Source: Synechococcus sp. ROS8604 (lineage in GTDB: Bacteria > Cyanobacteriota > Cyanobacteriia > PCC-6307 > Cyanobiaceae). Taken from it: a stretch of 64,000 bases of DNA. Location: NCBI RefSeq assembly GCF_014279655.1, contig NZ_CP047946.1:1674001-1738000 (forward strand), written 5' to 3'. The notes beneath the pieces are model-generated. The model saw only the letters and a program-made list of their open reading frames with translations. It did not search any database and was not told the origin of the DNA. The position numbers and the translations under genes were made by a program. Positions 18,869-27,616 of this stretch are shown piece after piece (position 1 is the first letter of the stretch; every line of letters starts with the position of its first letter).

Positions 18869-19324
18869 ATGAAAATACTATTATTCATCCTCGCAATCAT
18901 GGGCGTATCCGGATTTAGCCTAGATCAAGTAAAAGACCTCTTTTCATCAAAGACACGCGCATTTGAAAGATGTGAAGAGTGGAAAGACGAAGGCAGAGTC
19001 CTAATTTACAAAACAAACATAAACATCGCAGAAGAAGCCTCAAAGTTCGAAATCGAACACCCCGAGCCTCATTCTCAATTTCACGGAACCGAGAAAGAAA
19101 AACTGAAGGCGGTTAAAGAAAGATATGAATGGAACAAAGCCAGGATGGATTTTACAGCCAGCAATCCAAGCAAAAAAATAAAAGTCCATTCACGCCTTTG
19201 CAAATACGTACCAAAGCAACGATTATTTGAAGGCTATGAGAACAAACTCATACAGGATGGATCCTGGAAGGATGAAGAGGGCATGAGAGGCAAGATGCAA
19301 AAAGCAAAACAATTTTATTACTGA
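18869..19324 (+). CDS. secreted hypothetical protein (151 aa)
   Basis: The N-terminus MKILLFILAIMGVSGFS is a signal peptide. The mature part is highly charged, helical and Lys/Glu-rich, with Cys residues in FERCEEW and SRLCKYV that could pair in the periplasm. Many small picocyanobacterial secreted proteins have this look. No domain family is recognised. Confidence 0.65.
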   Translation: MKILLFILAIMGVSGFSLDQVKDLFSSKTRAFERCEEWKDEGRVLIYKTNINIAEEASKFEIEHPEPHSQFHGTEKEKLKAVKERYEWNKARMDFTASNPSKKIKVHSRLCKYVPKQRLFEGYENKLIQDGSWKDEEGMRGKMQKAKQFYY

Positions 19325-19448
19325 TCAACCTCGAAAAGCATGATCTGTACCTACAGCGGCGCATCCAATGTCATCTATTCAGACAAACATCATCACCCAA
19401 GTTGTTCTGAGGTGATTCTGCAGAACAGCATTTTTAGATCCCGCCAAC

Positions 19449-19664
19449 ATGCCTCAAGCACTCATCGGCACACGTATTAAAGCCCCTCAAGGATTGCTTA
19501 CAATCATGCCTTCGCAGCGTCTGCGCAAATGCTCCTTACTGGAGCGAGCAGATCCAAACGGATGCTTCATCGTGCAGGATCATTTCGGTGTGCTTGATCC
19601 CATCCTTTGGAACCCCGCCTTAGCAGAAACGGCGGGACGGCAAAAGGATCACAGCAAAACCTAA
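19449..19664 (+). CDS. small hypothetical protein (71 aa)
   Basis: The first half (IGTRIKAPQGLLTIMPSQRL) and second half (ADPNGCFIVQDHFGVLDPILWNPAL) read like a small soluble domain rather than random translation. No family is recognised. Convergent with the secreted protein at 19709. Confidence 0.4.
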   Translation: MPQALIGTRIKAPQGLLTIMPSQRLRKCSLLERADPNGCFIVQDHFGVLDPILWNPALAETAGRQKDHSKT

Positions 19665-19708
19665 GCGCGCTGACAAAAAAGACTTTTGCCGCACACCTTG
19701 CTATGGGC

Positions 19709-19933
19709 TCACTCCCAGGTCGCTGTACAGCGATAAGAGGTTTCGCCTCCCATGCCGATCTCAATCGATGTGCATGAGGTGCCGGTTACTTTTTTGCCCT
19801 CTGGCACTTTGGATAAGGCCCTATTGGTAGCAACCTCTTCGTCCATCGCCTCTTGAGTCGCTGATCCGGCCCAGGCACCCCCGCAGGGACCTATCACCAT
19901 GGTGGCAACTGCAAATAGAAGAATCGCTTTCAT
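19709..19933 (-). CDS. small secreted protein with Cys pair
   Basis: Starting at ATG 19933 gives a clear signal peptide (MKAILLFAVATMVIGPCGGAWA). A 52-residue mature domain ends in GTSCTSIEIGMGGETSYRCTATW, where two cysteines could form a disulfide. The open frame extends 13 codons upstream, but the signal peptide decides the start. Function unknown; periplasmic or secreted by inference. Confidence 0.65.
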   Translation of the reverse strand: MKAILLFAVATMVIGPCGGAWAGSATQEAMDEEVATNRALSKVPEGKKVTGTSCTSIEIGMGGETSYRCTATWE

Positions 19934-20201
19934 AACGAAGAGCTGATAACCATAAATACTCTTTAGCAACACATTCGAAAAATGCCTGAAAGCGAAGAAC
20001 CCATCTCTCTCTCTGAACGAATGCCCTTAAGCAAAGGGATATATCTACCGCAAACAGACCAATCACTCCCAATCAAAAAATAAAGTCGCAATGTTAATAA
20101 AAAATAACCACCAATCACCAATCACCAATCACCAATCATGAAGAATCGACTACATAAAACAAATATCAGCCATCCCCAGCAACAAGAGAGATCATGATGA
20201 G

Positions 20202-20672
20202 TTATTTAGTTACAAATAACTCGCCTGCCATGGTTTTGTAGCACTTGAGCGATGCACCTGGACGACGCTTCCGGGTAGGCAAACCCTGGCCTGGCAACAA
20301 CATTTTTGGTGCAAAATTAACCTGAGGAGCTACATCAAGCAATTTTTGCGATTCCGCTAGCTCTTGGGCAATTGATTCTGCTGTTGTCAGTGCTTGGGCG
20401 GGAACAGCTTCAGTCGGGTCGACATCAACGTCCCCCACAAGAGTTTCCGTCTGAGAAGACGTTGAAGTGGTTGAGGTGGAAGGAGATGCCGGCGTACGAG
20501 AGAGCGGACGGAGAAGCACAAACCCCAGCATCAATGACAGAAGAGAGGCAATCGTGCTGGGGAGACCAAGTGAACGCCCCAAGAAATTCCAAATGATTCC
20601 TGACCCCGCGAGACCAAAAACGCCTATGGCCGCAAAGAGCGGACCAATGAGCTTGAAGAGTAAATTTTTCAT
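20202..20672 (-). CDS. membrane-anchored hypothetical protein (156 aa)
   Basis: Two hydrophobic helices (residues 9-30 and 38-57) precede a Ser/Thr-rich linker (SRTPASPSTSTTSTSS), an acidic helical segment and a basic end (RKRRPGASLKCYKTMAGELFVTK). The layout suggests a membrane anchor with a soluble tail. No named domain seen. Confidence 0.55.
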   Translation of the reverse strand: MKNLLFKLIGPLFAAIGVFGLAGSGIIWNFLGRSLGLPSTIASLLSLMLGFVLLRPLSRTPASPSTSTTSTSSQTETLVGDVDVDPTEAVPAQALTTAESIAQELAESQKLLDVAPQVNFAPKMLLPGQGLPTRKRRPGASLKCYKTMAGELFVTK

Positions 20673-21113
20673 GTCGACATTTTGACGTGTTGCGACCCTT
20701 TGCCGTGAGTCATTTCACGTAGGAAAGCAGGAAAAGCGACACCACGACGCGATCACCAATGCATGAACGAGAGTGATGACAATTCTAAACAAAAATTCCT
20801 GGATGCTTATACCAACACGAGCACCAAGAAAAGCATCATTCACCACATTCACTAAGCAGTAGTCAACTTACAATTTTGAGGAATGGTTAATCATATAGCT
20901 GTGACTACCGCAGAACAAAAAAACAACAAAGCATTCAGAACTCACGCAAAAGCGCAGATGCTATCCACTCTCCTAACCATGATGCATGGCAAATTCACCT
21001 CACAACATGAGCTCTTTCAAAACCTTGCCACAAACTCTTTTCTTTAATCTCGAACCCACCAAACTTCTCAGCCAAATTAATAAGTGAGAGGAAGATTGGG
21101 TATAGTAAGAAAA
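20673..21113. other. gene-poor intergenic stretch
   Basis: AT-rich, about 440 bp. I see no coding pattern, tRNA or strong terminator here, only the promoter region of the gene at 20672 and of the pseudogene to the right. Confidence 0.5.
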
Positions 21114-21431
21114 ATGAATTTGAGGATGACCCGCCCTCCAAAAACTGGACTAATGCTTCTTCTCGCAATGGCTTAACCAGTGATAGCGGGTGAGACCAGT
21201 GAGTGGGAAAAGCGGGGGGAAAAGCTTTGCCGTGAAGACACAGAGTTCTGTGAATTCTTCGCTTTGAGCTCAACCCTCTCAGGCATTTGTCAAATCTATA
21301 TGCAAGGCATCATCACCAAGGATCAGCACCTTAAAGCTATCGATCTATACAGCAACCTACAGACATCAACAAAGAGTTCCAAAGCAGCCTTCAATACCCA
21401 CAAAAGGATTGGCTTCCATTACGACAACTAG
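21114..21431 (+). pseudogene. secreted small protein gene with stop codon in its signal peptide
   Basis: From ATG 21114 the frame reads MNLRMTRPPKTGLMLLLAMA, then TAA (21174-21176), then PVIAGETSEWEKRGEKLC and on to a 106-codon end. Without the stop this is a signal peptide (hydrophobic LMLLLAMA-x-PVIA, cleavage after AGA-type site) joined to a mature domain with four cysteines (KLCREDTEFCEFF, GICQIYM). The gene is probably inactivated by a point mutation; a GTG at 21180 could still start the mature part in the cytoplasm. Confidence 0.6.
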
Positions 21432-21885
21432 AAATAACAAGATTAGCAATACTACAATAACTTAAACCTTCAAAACAACTTATACGCTCCAGAATCAAAT
21501 AGATCTAGACAGCGAACAGAATTTCACTCTGGAAATGCATGTTTACAAAGGATGAAAACCAAAAGAGAAAAATTCGAAATTTCAAACAACAAATCTTGAC
21601 AGTGACGACATCCACACCCAAAAGGCAAGCCTATAACTTCGTTTAGGCAATCGCCCACATTAAGGTTACAACTATTTTCATCAAAAGAAACAATCTGCAC
21701 AGATATCTAACAATAGTTGCAACCAGCAGAACAAGATGCAGCCACCTTGAATCTATTTTCTCATTCACAAAAAACTCCATCAAAAATTATCCATCGAGTC
21801 GCTTGCGAAAGATCTTTGGCCGAAGGAGTTAGGCGCTTGTTTTAAGGCAGATGGAAGATTTTGGACGCTCAGCGTTTGCCAAGTC
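21432..21885. other. gene-poor host flank of the element
   Basis: AT-rich, about 450 bp, with no ORF I can support. From about 21,785 composition returns to host-like GC. At 21869-21895 on the minus strand lies a second copy of the M16 peptidase C-terminal codons (see attL). Confidence 0.45.
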
Positions 21886-21895
21886 CTTGTTGCCA
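21886..21895. other. candidate attL core
   Basis: CTTGTTGCCA here matches 62302-62311. On the minus strand it lies inside an orphan reading frame encoding RWQQGLGKR then stop (21869-21895), parallel to RWQQAMGKR at the end of the intact M16 gene. Differences outside the core are what attL (B-O-P') and attR (P-O-B') should show. About 70-110 bp inward, GGCAAC-type motifs recur (21965-22006) and could be arm sites. Confidence 0.5.
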
Positions 21896-22033
21896 GCGCT
21901 GAGTGCTGAATCCATGGGTACAGAACCCTAGTGTTTACAACGAGTCTGGGTGATGAGCAGAAACAGTTGCCGTAACGGGAGTCGGCAACGGATGCGGCAA
22001 CTATTTAGCCCCATCCTTGCGTGCTTCTTCTGC

Positions 22034-22321
22034 CTATTGCGGAAGAGGTGCTCGCTTAAGCCACTGTTTCAGTAAGCGGCTGCGGTGATAGCGATAGCGA
22101 GGAGACTTAACCGTGCCGACATTCCTGATTGCTTCGCCGTGAATGACGCCAGAACTAATCAGTCGTGTGAGTTGGCGGTCGCTTACAGACATCAGAGCCA
22201 GTGCGTCCTTGGTTGTTATCCACTCGTTCATCTCTCGTTCAGCAGACGCTTGGATGAGCGTGTCTAACTTTTTCTCAATCGCATCAAGCCGATGCGAGAG
22301 GTATTGGGTGTCTGGGTTCAT
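22034..22321 (-). CDS. excisionase-like helix-turn-helix protein
   Basis: A 95-residue protein: an N-terminal coiled coil (LSHRLDAIEKKLDTLIQAS) followed by a winged-helix/MerR-type DNA-binding module (EWITTKDALALMSVSDRQLTRLISSGVIHGEAIRN, then SPRYRYHRSRLLKQWL). Small proteins of this type act as excisionases or as repressors. Its position just inside the left end, opposite the integrase at the right end, suits a recombination directionality factor. This is inference from context. Confidence 0.7.
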   Translation of the reverse strand: MNPDTQYLSHRLDAIEKKLDTLIQASAEREMNEWITTKDALALMSVSDRQLTRLISSGVIHGEAIRNVGTVKSPRYRYHRSRLLKQWLKRAPLPQ

Positions 22322-22386
22322 AGGCAGAGGTGAGGGCTGACGAACGCTAAGGGCGCTAGTAGATTTGTATTAGTTGCATCGTAAGC

Positions 22387-22629
22387 GTGGGTAGCGGATG
22401 GCTGATAGACCCAGACGGCTACTGGGTTAGGCGGTTCCATCGGGACGAGAAGTCTTGGGGCAGTCACCCCCGCGTTTTTGTTGATATCGGCAGAGGGATG
22501 CCTGACGGTGAGCCAGCACTGCTTAAAAGCAGACGCCACTTACGCAGAGAGCAAGCGGAACAACTGTGGAAGCATCTACACAAAGAAGGATGGAAACAGA
22601 CGACACCTGTATGGGGCGATGGCGTTTAG
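22387..22629 (+). CDS. DUF1651 protein
   Basis: An 80-residue protein of the picocyanobacterial DUF1651 family: GWLIDPDGYWVRRFHRDEKSW, then RVFVDIGRGMPDGEPALLKSRRHLRREQAEQLWKHLHKEGW. The start is GTG 22387. The family is abundant, often near mobile DNA in marine Synechococcus, and of unknown function. It is divergent from the excisionase-like gene and followed by a terminator at 22697. Confidence 0.8.
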   Translation: MGSGWLIDPDGYWVRRFHRDEKSWGSHPRVFVDIGRGMPDGEPALLKSRRHLRREQAEQLWKHLHKEGWKQTTPVWGDGV

Positions 22630-22696
22630 TGCTTTACATCCCGTTACATCCGTATTAACTTCCTCGGGCGACCTTTAGAACGGGATCCGCAAAAGG

Positions 22697-22726
22697 AAAA
22701 GGTCCTCGTGCAAGGGGGCCTTTTTT
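22697..22726 (+). terminator. terminator after DUF1651 gene
   Basis: AAAAGGTCC and GGGCCTTTT arms around a short loop, ending in six Ts. Confidence 0.75.
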
Positions 22727-22941
22727 GATGTCTTCCCTCTAGTGCTGGCAGTAGTTGTCGATCACGGGATGGATTGCCTCTAGCTGCTTGAAAACTGCTG
22801 ACTCATTTGTCTCTGCTTGTTCAGGCGTTCGTGCTTATAACTTTCAGCAGTTTTGAAGCGTTACTAAGTAGGGCAGTTACTCACTGTTTCAACATCAGTT
22901 CAACCCTGCGCATTTACTAATTACATTCTCAAGAGTCAAGG

Positions 22942-23069
22942 CTTATTGAGAACGTAAGTTAATACCCTCAACGGGAGTTGCCGTTTGTTCAAACACTTGT
23001 CGGCCACAAGAGTTGTCGCTTGTTTTAAGTGTGCGATTAACAACTTAATTGATAACTATTCTCAATAAG
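22942..23069. repeat. inverted and direct repeats in a noncoding region
   Basis: CTTATTGAGAA (22942-22952) and TTCTCAATAAG (23059-23069) are exact inverted 11-mers; a partial copy TTCTCAAG lies at 22926. Between them GAGTTGCCGTTTGTTCAA (22975 on) and GAGTTGTCGCTTGTTTTAA (23010 on) are imperfect direct repeats. The 500-bp region 22727-23242 has no gene. The repeats look like binding sites, possibly for a regulator or replication initiator. Confidence 0.55.
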
Positions 23070-23242
23070 GTTTCAACTAAGCCACGCTAAACTGCATAAG
23101 CATGTGTATTAATACCTAGCGTTGACTACATTGCAGTCGCTTGGCTCTTATATATCTTCTAAATATTGATAATAATATTTTGAAAGTCTATATTCTTTTT
23201 AGCATGCTGCTAGTCATACGTTTCTGTGGGCTATAAAATCCA

Positions 23243-23875
23243 CTAAATCCAGAAGTCTTTCTTAGGTAACTGACGGTTAGGCAATGACTGGTGTCGCTGT
23301 CTTCTGTTGAGTAATGGGTTTACCCGACGCTCTTCATTACGTTGAGCAATTGCTTCATCCATGAGCTTGTTTTCTAACTCTTTCTCAAGTGCATCGATGT
23401 CCGCTGTCTCAGTGACTTCAGTTGTAAGTCCATACTTTTCATAGTGCTTCTCCTTAATATCGCGGATACTCTTGACCTTCCGTGCATTCTTACGCTTCGG
23501 CTTGAGGTGCTCGTGTTCCTTGAGCCACTCAGCACGTGTCATCTGCCCTTGAACTGCCGGAGCATTGAGGAACTCTTCGTCGCTTTGAGTTGTGCCGTAA
23601 GAACTCTGCTCCTTTTCGTAGCGTTCTGCCTGCAGTAATTCCCATAGGACTTCAGCTTGACGCTTCAGTTCTTTGATGTCTTTATCTCTTATGTTTTTAA
23701 GTTCACTTTCATCCATCATTCTCGCAACTGTGTCTTCTGCCTCTAGATGACTAGTGGTTTGTTTTAAGTCACGAGTGTGCTGCATCTGCTCTCGCGCTTT
23801 AGTAATGATTGATGCAGCGCTCTGAGGTTCAGACTTAGGCCTACCTACAGGTCTTGCTTTCTTTTTATATGCCAT
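23243..23875 (-). CDS. charged coiled-coil hypothetical protein (210 aa)
   Basis: Very polar and helical throughout, with a basic N-terminus (MAYKKKARPVGRPKSE), a Lys/Glu-rich middle and a basic end (RRQRHQSLPNRQLPKKDFWI). The GRPKSE phrase resembles AT-hook-like motifs but is single. No catalytic motif. It is one of several element proteins with the look of scaffold or structural proteins. Divergent from the gene at 23924. Confidence 0.6.
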   Translation of the reverse strand: MAYKKKARPVGRPKSEPQSAASIITKAREQMQHTRDLKQTTSHLEAEDTVARMMDESELKNIRDKDIKELKRQAEVLWELLQAERYEKEQSSYGTTQSDEEFLNAPAVQGQMTRAEWLKEHEHLKPKRKNARKVKSIRDIKEKHYEKYGLTTEVTETADIDALEKELENKLMDEAIAQRNEERRVNPLLNRRQRHQSLPNRQLPKKDFWI

Positions 23876-23923
23876 GTTATTCCTTCTTCTTATACAATAA
23901 TACTAATACTAGTTATAAAGCTG

Positions 23924-24322
23924 ATGTTAAACAAATTATTTGCAGGGTCTAGGCCAACACTTAAGCAATCGCTCTTCATCGGTGGTGGTATCGGCGCAGC
24001 ATCAGCAGCAGCAATCGCTGCACATAGTGCTTTGAACGATGACGCTATTGCCTTGGAGCAAGATGCAAATACTCTTGGAATTACACCTGAACAACTGCTT
24101 GGTCTTGCCGGACTAGCTGGTGTAACTGGAATGCTCGCCGGTAATGAGAATGACATCATCAGAGCAACTACTGCTCCAGGGATGGGTGGTCAATCCATGG
24201 GTGGTGTTGCTTATACGGACCCAATGAGTAATGGACAAAGGCTCGACGCTATTGCCAGAAACCTGCAACGTATTGACGCTGACGTGCCAGCGAACGTCCT
24301 AATGAGGAGGCGAGCTCGCTGA
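23924..24322 (+). CDS. Gly/Ala-rich membrane-inserting hypothetical protein
   Basis: A 132-residue protein with two Gly/Ala-rich hydrophobic stretches (LFIGGGIGAASAAAIAAHSAL and LLGLAGLAGVTGMLAG) of glycine-zipper type, then a polar Gly/Met/Asn segment and a basic end. Similar composition recurs in the large proteins at 57793 and 58537, so it may belong to the same assembly. Function unknown. Confidence 0.6.
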   Translation: MLNKLFAGSRPTLKQSLFIGGGIGAASAAAIAAHSALNDDAIALEQDANTLGITPEQLLGLAGLAGVTGMLAGNENDIIRATTAPGMGGQSMGGVAYTDPMSNGQRLDAIARNLQRIDADVPANVLMRRRAR

Positions 24323-24405
24323 CAAACTGGTACTCAGTTACTACACTAGATCTGGACGTGCACGGATGAGGCTGACGCTATGTGTCGGTCTCTTTTTTTT
24401 TGCGC

Positions 24406-24693
24406 TCAGGCAAATGGGTCATCACCTTCTTCGGGAAATGTTGCTGCTTCTAGGCGCTTCAGTCTGAGCAAGATGTCCCGAACAACGACACGACTGCGCT
24501 CGTCTGCAAGTTTGAGGTCCTTAAGTAAGCCCTGGTCCTTACTGGGGGATTGAGAATTAAGCCCTTGGAGCTTCTCTGCTGCGGCTGCTCTAAGGAAGTT
24601 GCTCCTGTCTTGGCCGAGGACTGACGCTGCTGCATCGATCTCAGCGAGCATGTCAGTGCTGATGCGGATGTTGATGGTCTTCATCGTTGCCAT
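24406..24693 (-). CDS. ribbon-helix-helix transcriptional regulator
   Basis: The N-terminal region MKTINIRISTDMLAEIDAAASVLGQDRSNFLRAAAAEKL is a standard CopG/Arc ribbon-helix-helix fold (beta strand INIRIS, then two helices with SNFLRAAA), followed by a C-terminal coiled-coil-like tail with an acidic end. Starting at ATG 24693 removes 24 non-conserved residues. It is divergent from the gene at 24882 across a region with several TGTGCAC-like inverted repeats, probably its own operator. Confidence 0.82.
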   Translation of the reverse strand: MATMKTINIRISTDMLAEIDAAASVLGQDRSNFLRAAAAEKLQGLNSQSPSKDQGLLKDLKLADERSRVVVRDILLRLKRLEAATFPEEGDDPFA

Positions 24694-24698
24694 ATGCG

Positions 24699-24802
24699 TT
24701 CTGTGCACTTGTTGTGGATACGAAAACTCTAGTGCAGTACTAGACGTATGCACAGTGTGCGCCACTTTCGTGGACCGTCACATTGACAGTGTGTATGCAC
24801 AC
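24699..24802. promoter_or_regulatory. probable operator region of the ribbon-helix-helix regulator
   Basis: Repeated half-sites of the form GTGCAC or TGTGC: CTGTGCAC near 24702, GCACAGTGTGC (24750-24760) and GTGTGTATGCACAC (24789-24802, five-bp arms). They lie between two divergent genes, where a dimeric regulator would control both. Confidence 0.5.
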
Positions 24803-24881
24803 CACCTATACCATGTACATAGGCAACCGGTTAACGGTTCTCCTCCTCACATACATCACCTATACAAAGGTGCTAAACGAC

Positions 24882-25397
24882 ATGACCAATTCACTCGTTA
24901 CCCAAGTTGATCAGTGCAATCGTGCTGCTGCTCAGGCTGTATCAGATAACGCTACTGATAACGGAACTGTTCTGTCATATGACGAAGCCGTTAAATTCAC
25001 GGCCTTTCAAAGAGGAGCAAATGTGAATCACTATGTCTGCGAAATCCTCAAGCAAAGCAAAGTCATCAGCGCCGCTTCTAATTTGAGCATGCCTTATTGC
25101 ATGTCTAGCCAGTCCGATAATCCAGAAGTATGGAACTTCTCTTGGGGTGTTGATTTTTCAGATGGGGTCAGCACAAGAAGCTGTTTCTTCATCATCTATC
25201 CTGATGGAATGGCAGAATGTCGCGAGTTCCCCAAGGAAACTTTGCAGCTCAATGATATGAAGACTGTGTTTTCAGTTGCTATGGCAGTTGTGAGCGATGT
25301 TCTTCAAAGCCATGATTGGGATAAAGATGAAACCATGAATGTTATCTTCAACAACCTCAGAGAGCAGGTTGGTCTTCCTCCTATTGATGTGGCTTAA
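24882..25397 (+). CDS. hypothetical protein (171 aa)
   Basis: A soluble, acidic protein. The phrase VWNFSWGVDFSDGVSTRSCFFIIYPDGM suggests a beta-rich core, followed by a helical C-terminus (FSVAMAVVSDVLQSHDW). I start at ATG 24882; the longer frame begins in the operator region. No family is recognised. The next gene lies 70 bp downstream on the same strand. Confidence 0.6.
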   Translation: MTNSLVTQVDQCNRAAAQAVSDNATDNGTVLSYDEAVKFTAFQRGANVNHYVCEILKQSKVISAASNLSMPYCMSSQSDNPEVWNFSWGVDFSDGVSTRSCFFIIYPDGMAECREFPKETLQLNDMKTVFSVAMAVVSDVLQSHDWDKDETMNVIFNNLREQVGLPPIDVA

Positions 25398-25467
25398 CCG
25401 ACTAAGGGTGTATTAAGACTAGCCAGTTCAATGATTATCAATTCATACACAAACAACACCAATAACA

Positions 25468-26634
25468 ATGACAACCTCACACATCCCCAACAACGTTTCA
25501 ACTGAACAACTTCAAGAAGCAATGGACCAGACTCGTATGACTACACCTTTAACTGGTGAGGCACTTCTTGCCAGAGTTAAAGAGCTCTGTGACCTCACCA
25601 AGACAGAGCTAATAGAAGCCTGTGGTTATGTCTCGATTGAAGAAGATGGGTCTCATAGGCTGTTGTTCACCGACTTCTACGAAGCGCTATACAATCCAGC
25701 AATACTGAGCGAGGAGGAATGGAGTGAGTTTTACGAACTAGTTTGGGAGGCAGGTGATAACGAGAATTGGTTCGCAGATGCTGTTCATCATTATGTACTA
25801 AATCAAGGCTTTACAGGCAAGAGTATTAGTAAGTTCGAGGAAATATATAAATCCACACCTAAAGAAGAGCTTGGACTAACTGAAATGCCATCTCACTCAG
25901 ACTTTATTAGTTACTGCAAGCAAGCCCTGCTTGAATCAATTTCAAAAGAAGGCTATCTGCTAGATAACAAAGATTTTAATTTCCTTCAAATATATTTCAT
26001 GCTGCTTAGAGAAGAAGGTGACGCATTTAATGCTTGCAAAAAGTTGGTGACATTTGTAGAGAGTTATCCAGAACAGCATAATCTTCGAAGGAAGTTTGCA
26101 GCATTTATGCTGGATACCACAGATTACGGAATGCAGCACGATAGCTATCTAAGTTTTAAAGAACCAATTTGGAGCGCCATCAAAAATTATATTATTGACA
26201 ACGAAGAGATTAAAACATTCTTCTGTCAATCCTACCGACCATTTCATGGCACTATTAAGTGCGCGGATTGGGCTGACAAAGTAGCAACACTTTTGGAAAA
26301 TCCAGAAGTAATTGAAATCGCTGGCAAAATTGGTGTGACAATCATTCCTCGCAGCGATGGTCAAACCATAGATCCTTTAATGGAAGAGGCACAGAACAAC
26401 AGCGTCTCGATTGAGTTCACTGGCAAACGTGTCTGCGTCACTGGCAAGCTCAGTCAAACCAGAGGGGAGATTGAAGCCCTTCTAAAAGCAGATGGTGCAA
26501 TCATCGCCGGCAGTATCAGCAAAACTACTGATTACCTTGTTGCCGGAGCTGAGGCAGGGAGCAAGTTATCTAAGGCCGCTGACTTAGGCATCACTGTTCT
26601 GACTGAAGAACAGATGATGACAGCTCTTAACTAG
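25468..26634 (+). CDS. cyAbrB-like N-terminal domain fused to BRCT domain
   Basis: The first ~70 residues resemble cyanobacterial AbrB regulators (PLTGEALLARVKELCDL then ELIEACGYVSIEEDGSHRL and TDFYEALYN). The last ~76 (about 313-388) are a BRCT domain of the NAD-ligase/RFC type (FTGKRVCVTGKLSQTRGEIE, DGAIIAGSISKTTDYLVAG, GSKLSKAADLGITVLTEEQ). The ~240 residues between are helical and unassigned. BRCT domains bind DNA ends or phosphopeptides. The combination of a DNA-binding regulator-like head and BRCT tail in an element gene is unusual; a role in replication control or host-DNA processing is inference. Confidence 0.72.
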   Translation: MTTSHIPNNVSTEQLQEAMDQTRMTTPLTGEALLARVKELCDLTKTELIEACGYVSIEEDGSHRLLFTDFYEALYNPAILSEEEWSEFYELVWEAGDNENWFADAVHHYVLNQGFTGKSISKFEEIYKSTPKEELGLTEMPSHSDFISYCKQALLESISKEGYLLDNKDFNFLQIYFMLLREEGDAFNACKKLVTFVESYPEQHNLRRKFAAFMLDTTDYGMQHDSYLSFKEPIWSAIKNYIIDNEEIKTFFCQSYRPFHGTIKCADWADKVATLLENPEVIEIAGKIGVTIIPRSDGQTIDPLMEEAQNNSVSIEFTGKRVCVTGKLSQTRGEIEALLKADGAIIAGSISKTTDYLVAGAEAGSKLSKAADLGITVLTEEQMMTALN

Positions 26635-26698
26635 CCATCAAAAAGCAGCATAGTGACAGGTTCAATTCCACCTTGCTGCTTTAAGTAATTGGAGCGGC

Positions 26699-27616
26699 TC
26701 ATGCCTCTCCCATTTTAGCTAGGAGCGCCTCGTATTTTTTACGAAGCTCCAGGTTCTTTCCTACCTGTTCAATTACTGCATCCTCTACTGAGATGGCAAA
26801 GTTGTTAAGCAGTGCTGGTGCTTCTAAACCGAAGTGTTCCAAGATATCCTGTGATTCTTCTGACAGCTCTGACACCACGATCACTTCAGGAAGATTTCTC
26901 TTGATGACCTGACCGTTCTCTTTAGCTACTTCCCTAAGTGCAGCATCGATTGTTGATTGGTCTTTGTCTTTTACAAAGTCATTCATCACCTCAAACTGAT
27001 TGCATAGCCCAACAAAACAGTTCCTCTGGCAGAAGTCATCGAGGACTGCAACAACTTCTCCTTCAGCAGGTTCATAGTCAGGAGCATTTTCAGTTGATTG
27101 AACCGTGGCTCCCTCCCATTGCCATGCAGTAACCAGGCCTTCATGGTGCTGGGCGCTCCACACGTAGTGCTTAAAGGTTTTCAATGCCGCCATGTAGGCA
27201 CTCATATCTTCAGCTTCATGCAGTTCCTCAAGGCACATAATGTGTGTCATTGCGCCTTCCTTGCGATAAGGATCAGTATTTGGAGTGAACTCTGAGTCCT
27301 CTGCACAGCTAACTGTAGGTGCCACGGTTAACAAATAAAGGATTTTCTCCTCACCGAATTCTTGGGCCATCGTCCTGCCTATCTCTAAACAGGCTTGGTG
27401 CCTTTGCTCTCGGTCTGTCTCTGTGACTGCACCAGTAACGACGGTGTCATCACCGATAGCTATCAGTGTGAGGTCAATCAACTGGTTATCAGCAAGGACA
27501 CCTAACAAATACTCCTGGTAATATTTACCTAGTGCCTTGGCATCACGGTCCTTAACGAACTCATATATGTAGTGTTCTTTTGTGAGCGGTTCACTCACGG
27601 CTTGGAAGTTAGGCAT
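26699..27616 (-). CDS. hypothetical protein (305 aa)
   Basis: An acidic soluble protein; no motif recognised. Cys residues cluster in DDFCQRNCFVGLCNQF. It overlaps the following upstream gene (27609) by 8 bp, so the two are translationally coupled. Member of a - strand block leading into the replication genes. Confidence 0.65.
   Translation of the reverse strand: MPNFQAVSEPLTKEHYIYEFVKDRDAKALGKYYQEYLLGVLADNQLIDLTLIAIGDDTVVTGAVTETDREQRHQACLEIGRTMAQEFGEEKILYLLTVAPTVSCAEDSEFTPNTDPYRKEGAMTHIMCLEELHEAEDMSAYMAALKTFKHYVWSAQHHEGLVTAWQWEGATVQSTENAPDYEPAEGEVVAVLDDFCQRNCFVGLCNQFEVMNDFVKDKDQSTIDAALREVAKENGQVIKRNLPEVIVVSELSEESQDILEHFGLEAPALLNNFAISVEDAVIEQVGKNLELRKKYEALLAKMGEA

Noticed and set aside
20995-21273. 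Minus-strand 92-codon frame
   Set aside because: Antisense to the secreted-protein pseudogene, whose signal peptide and cysteines are clearly coding.
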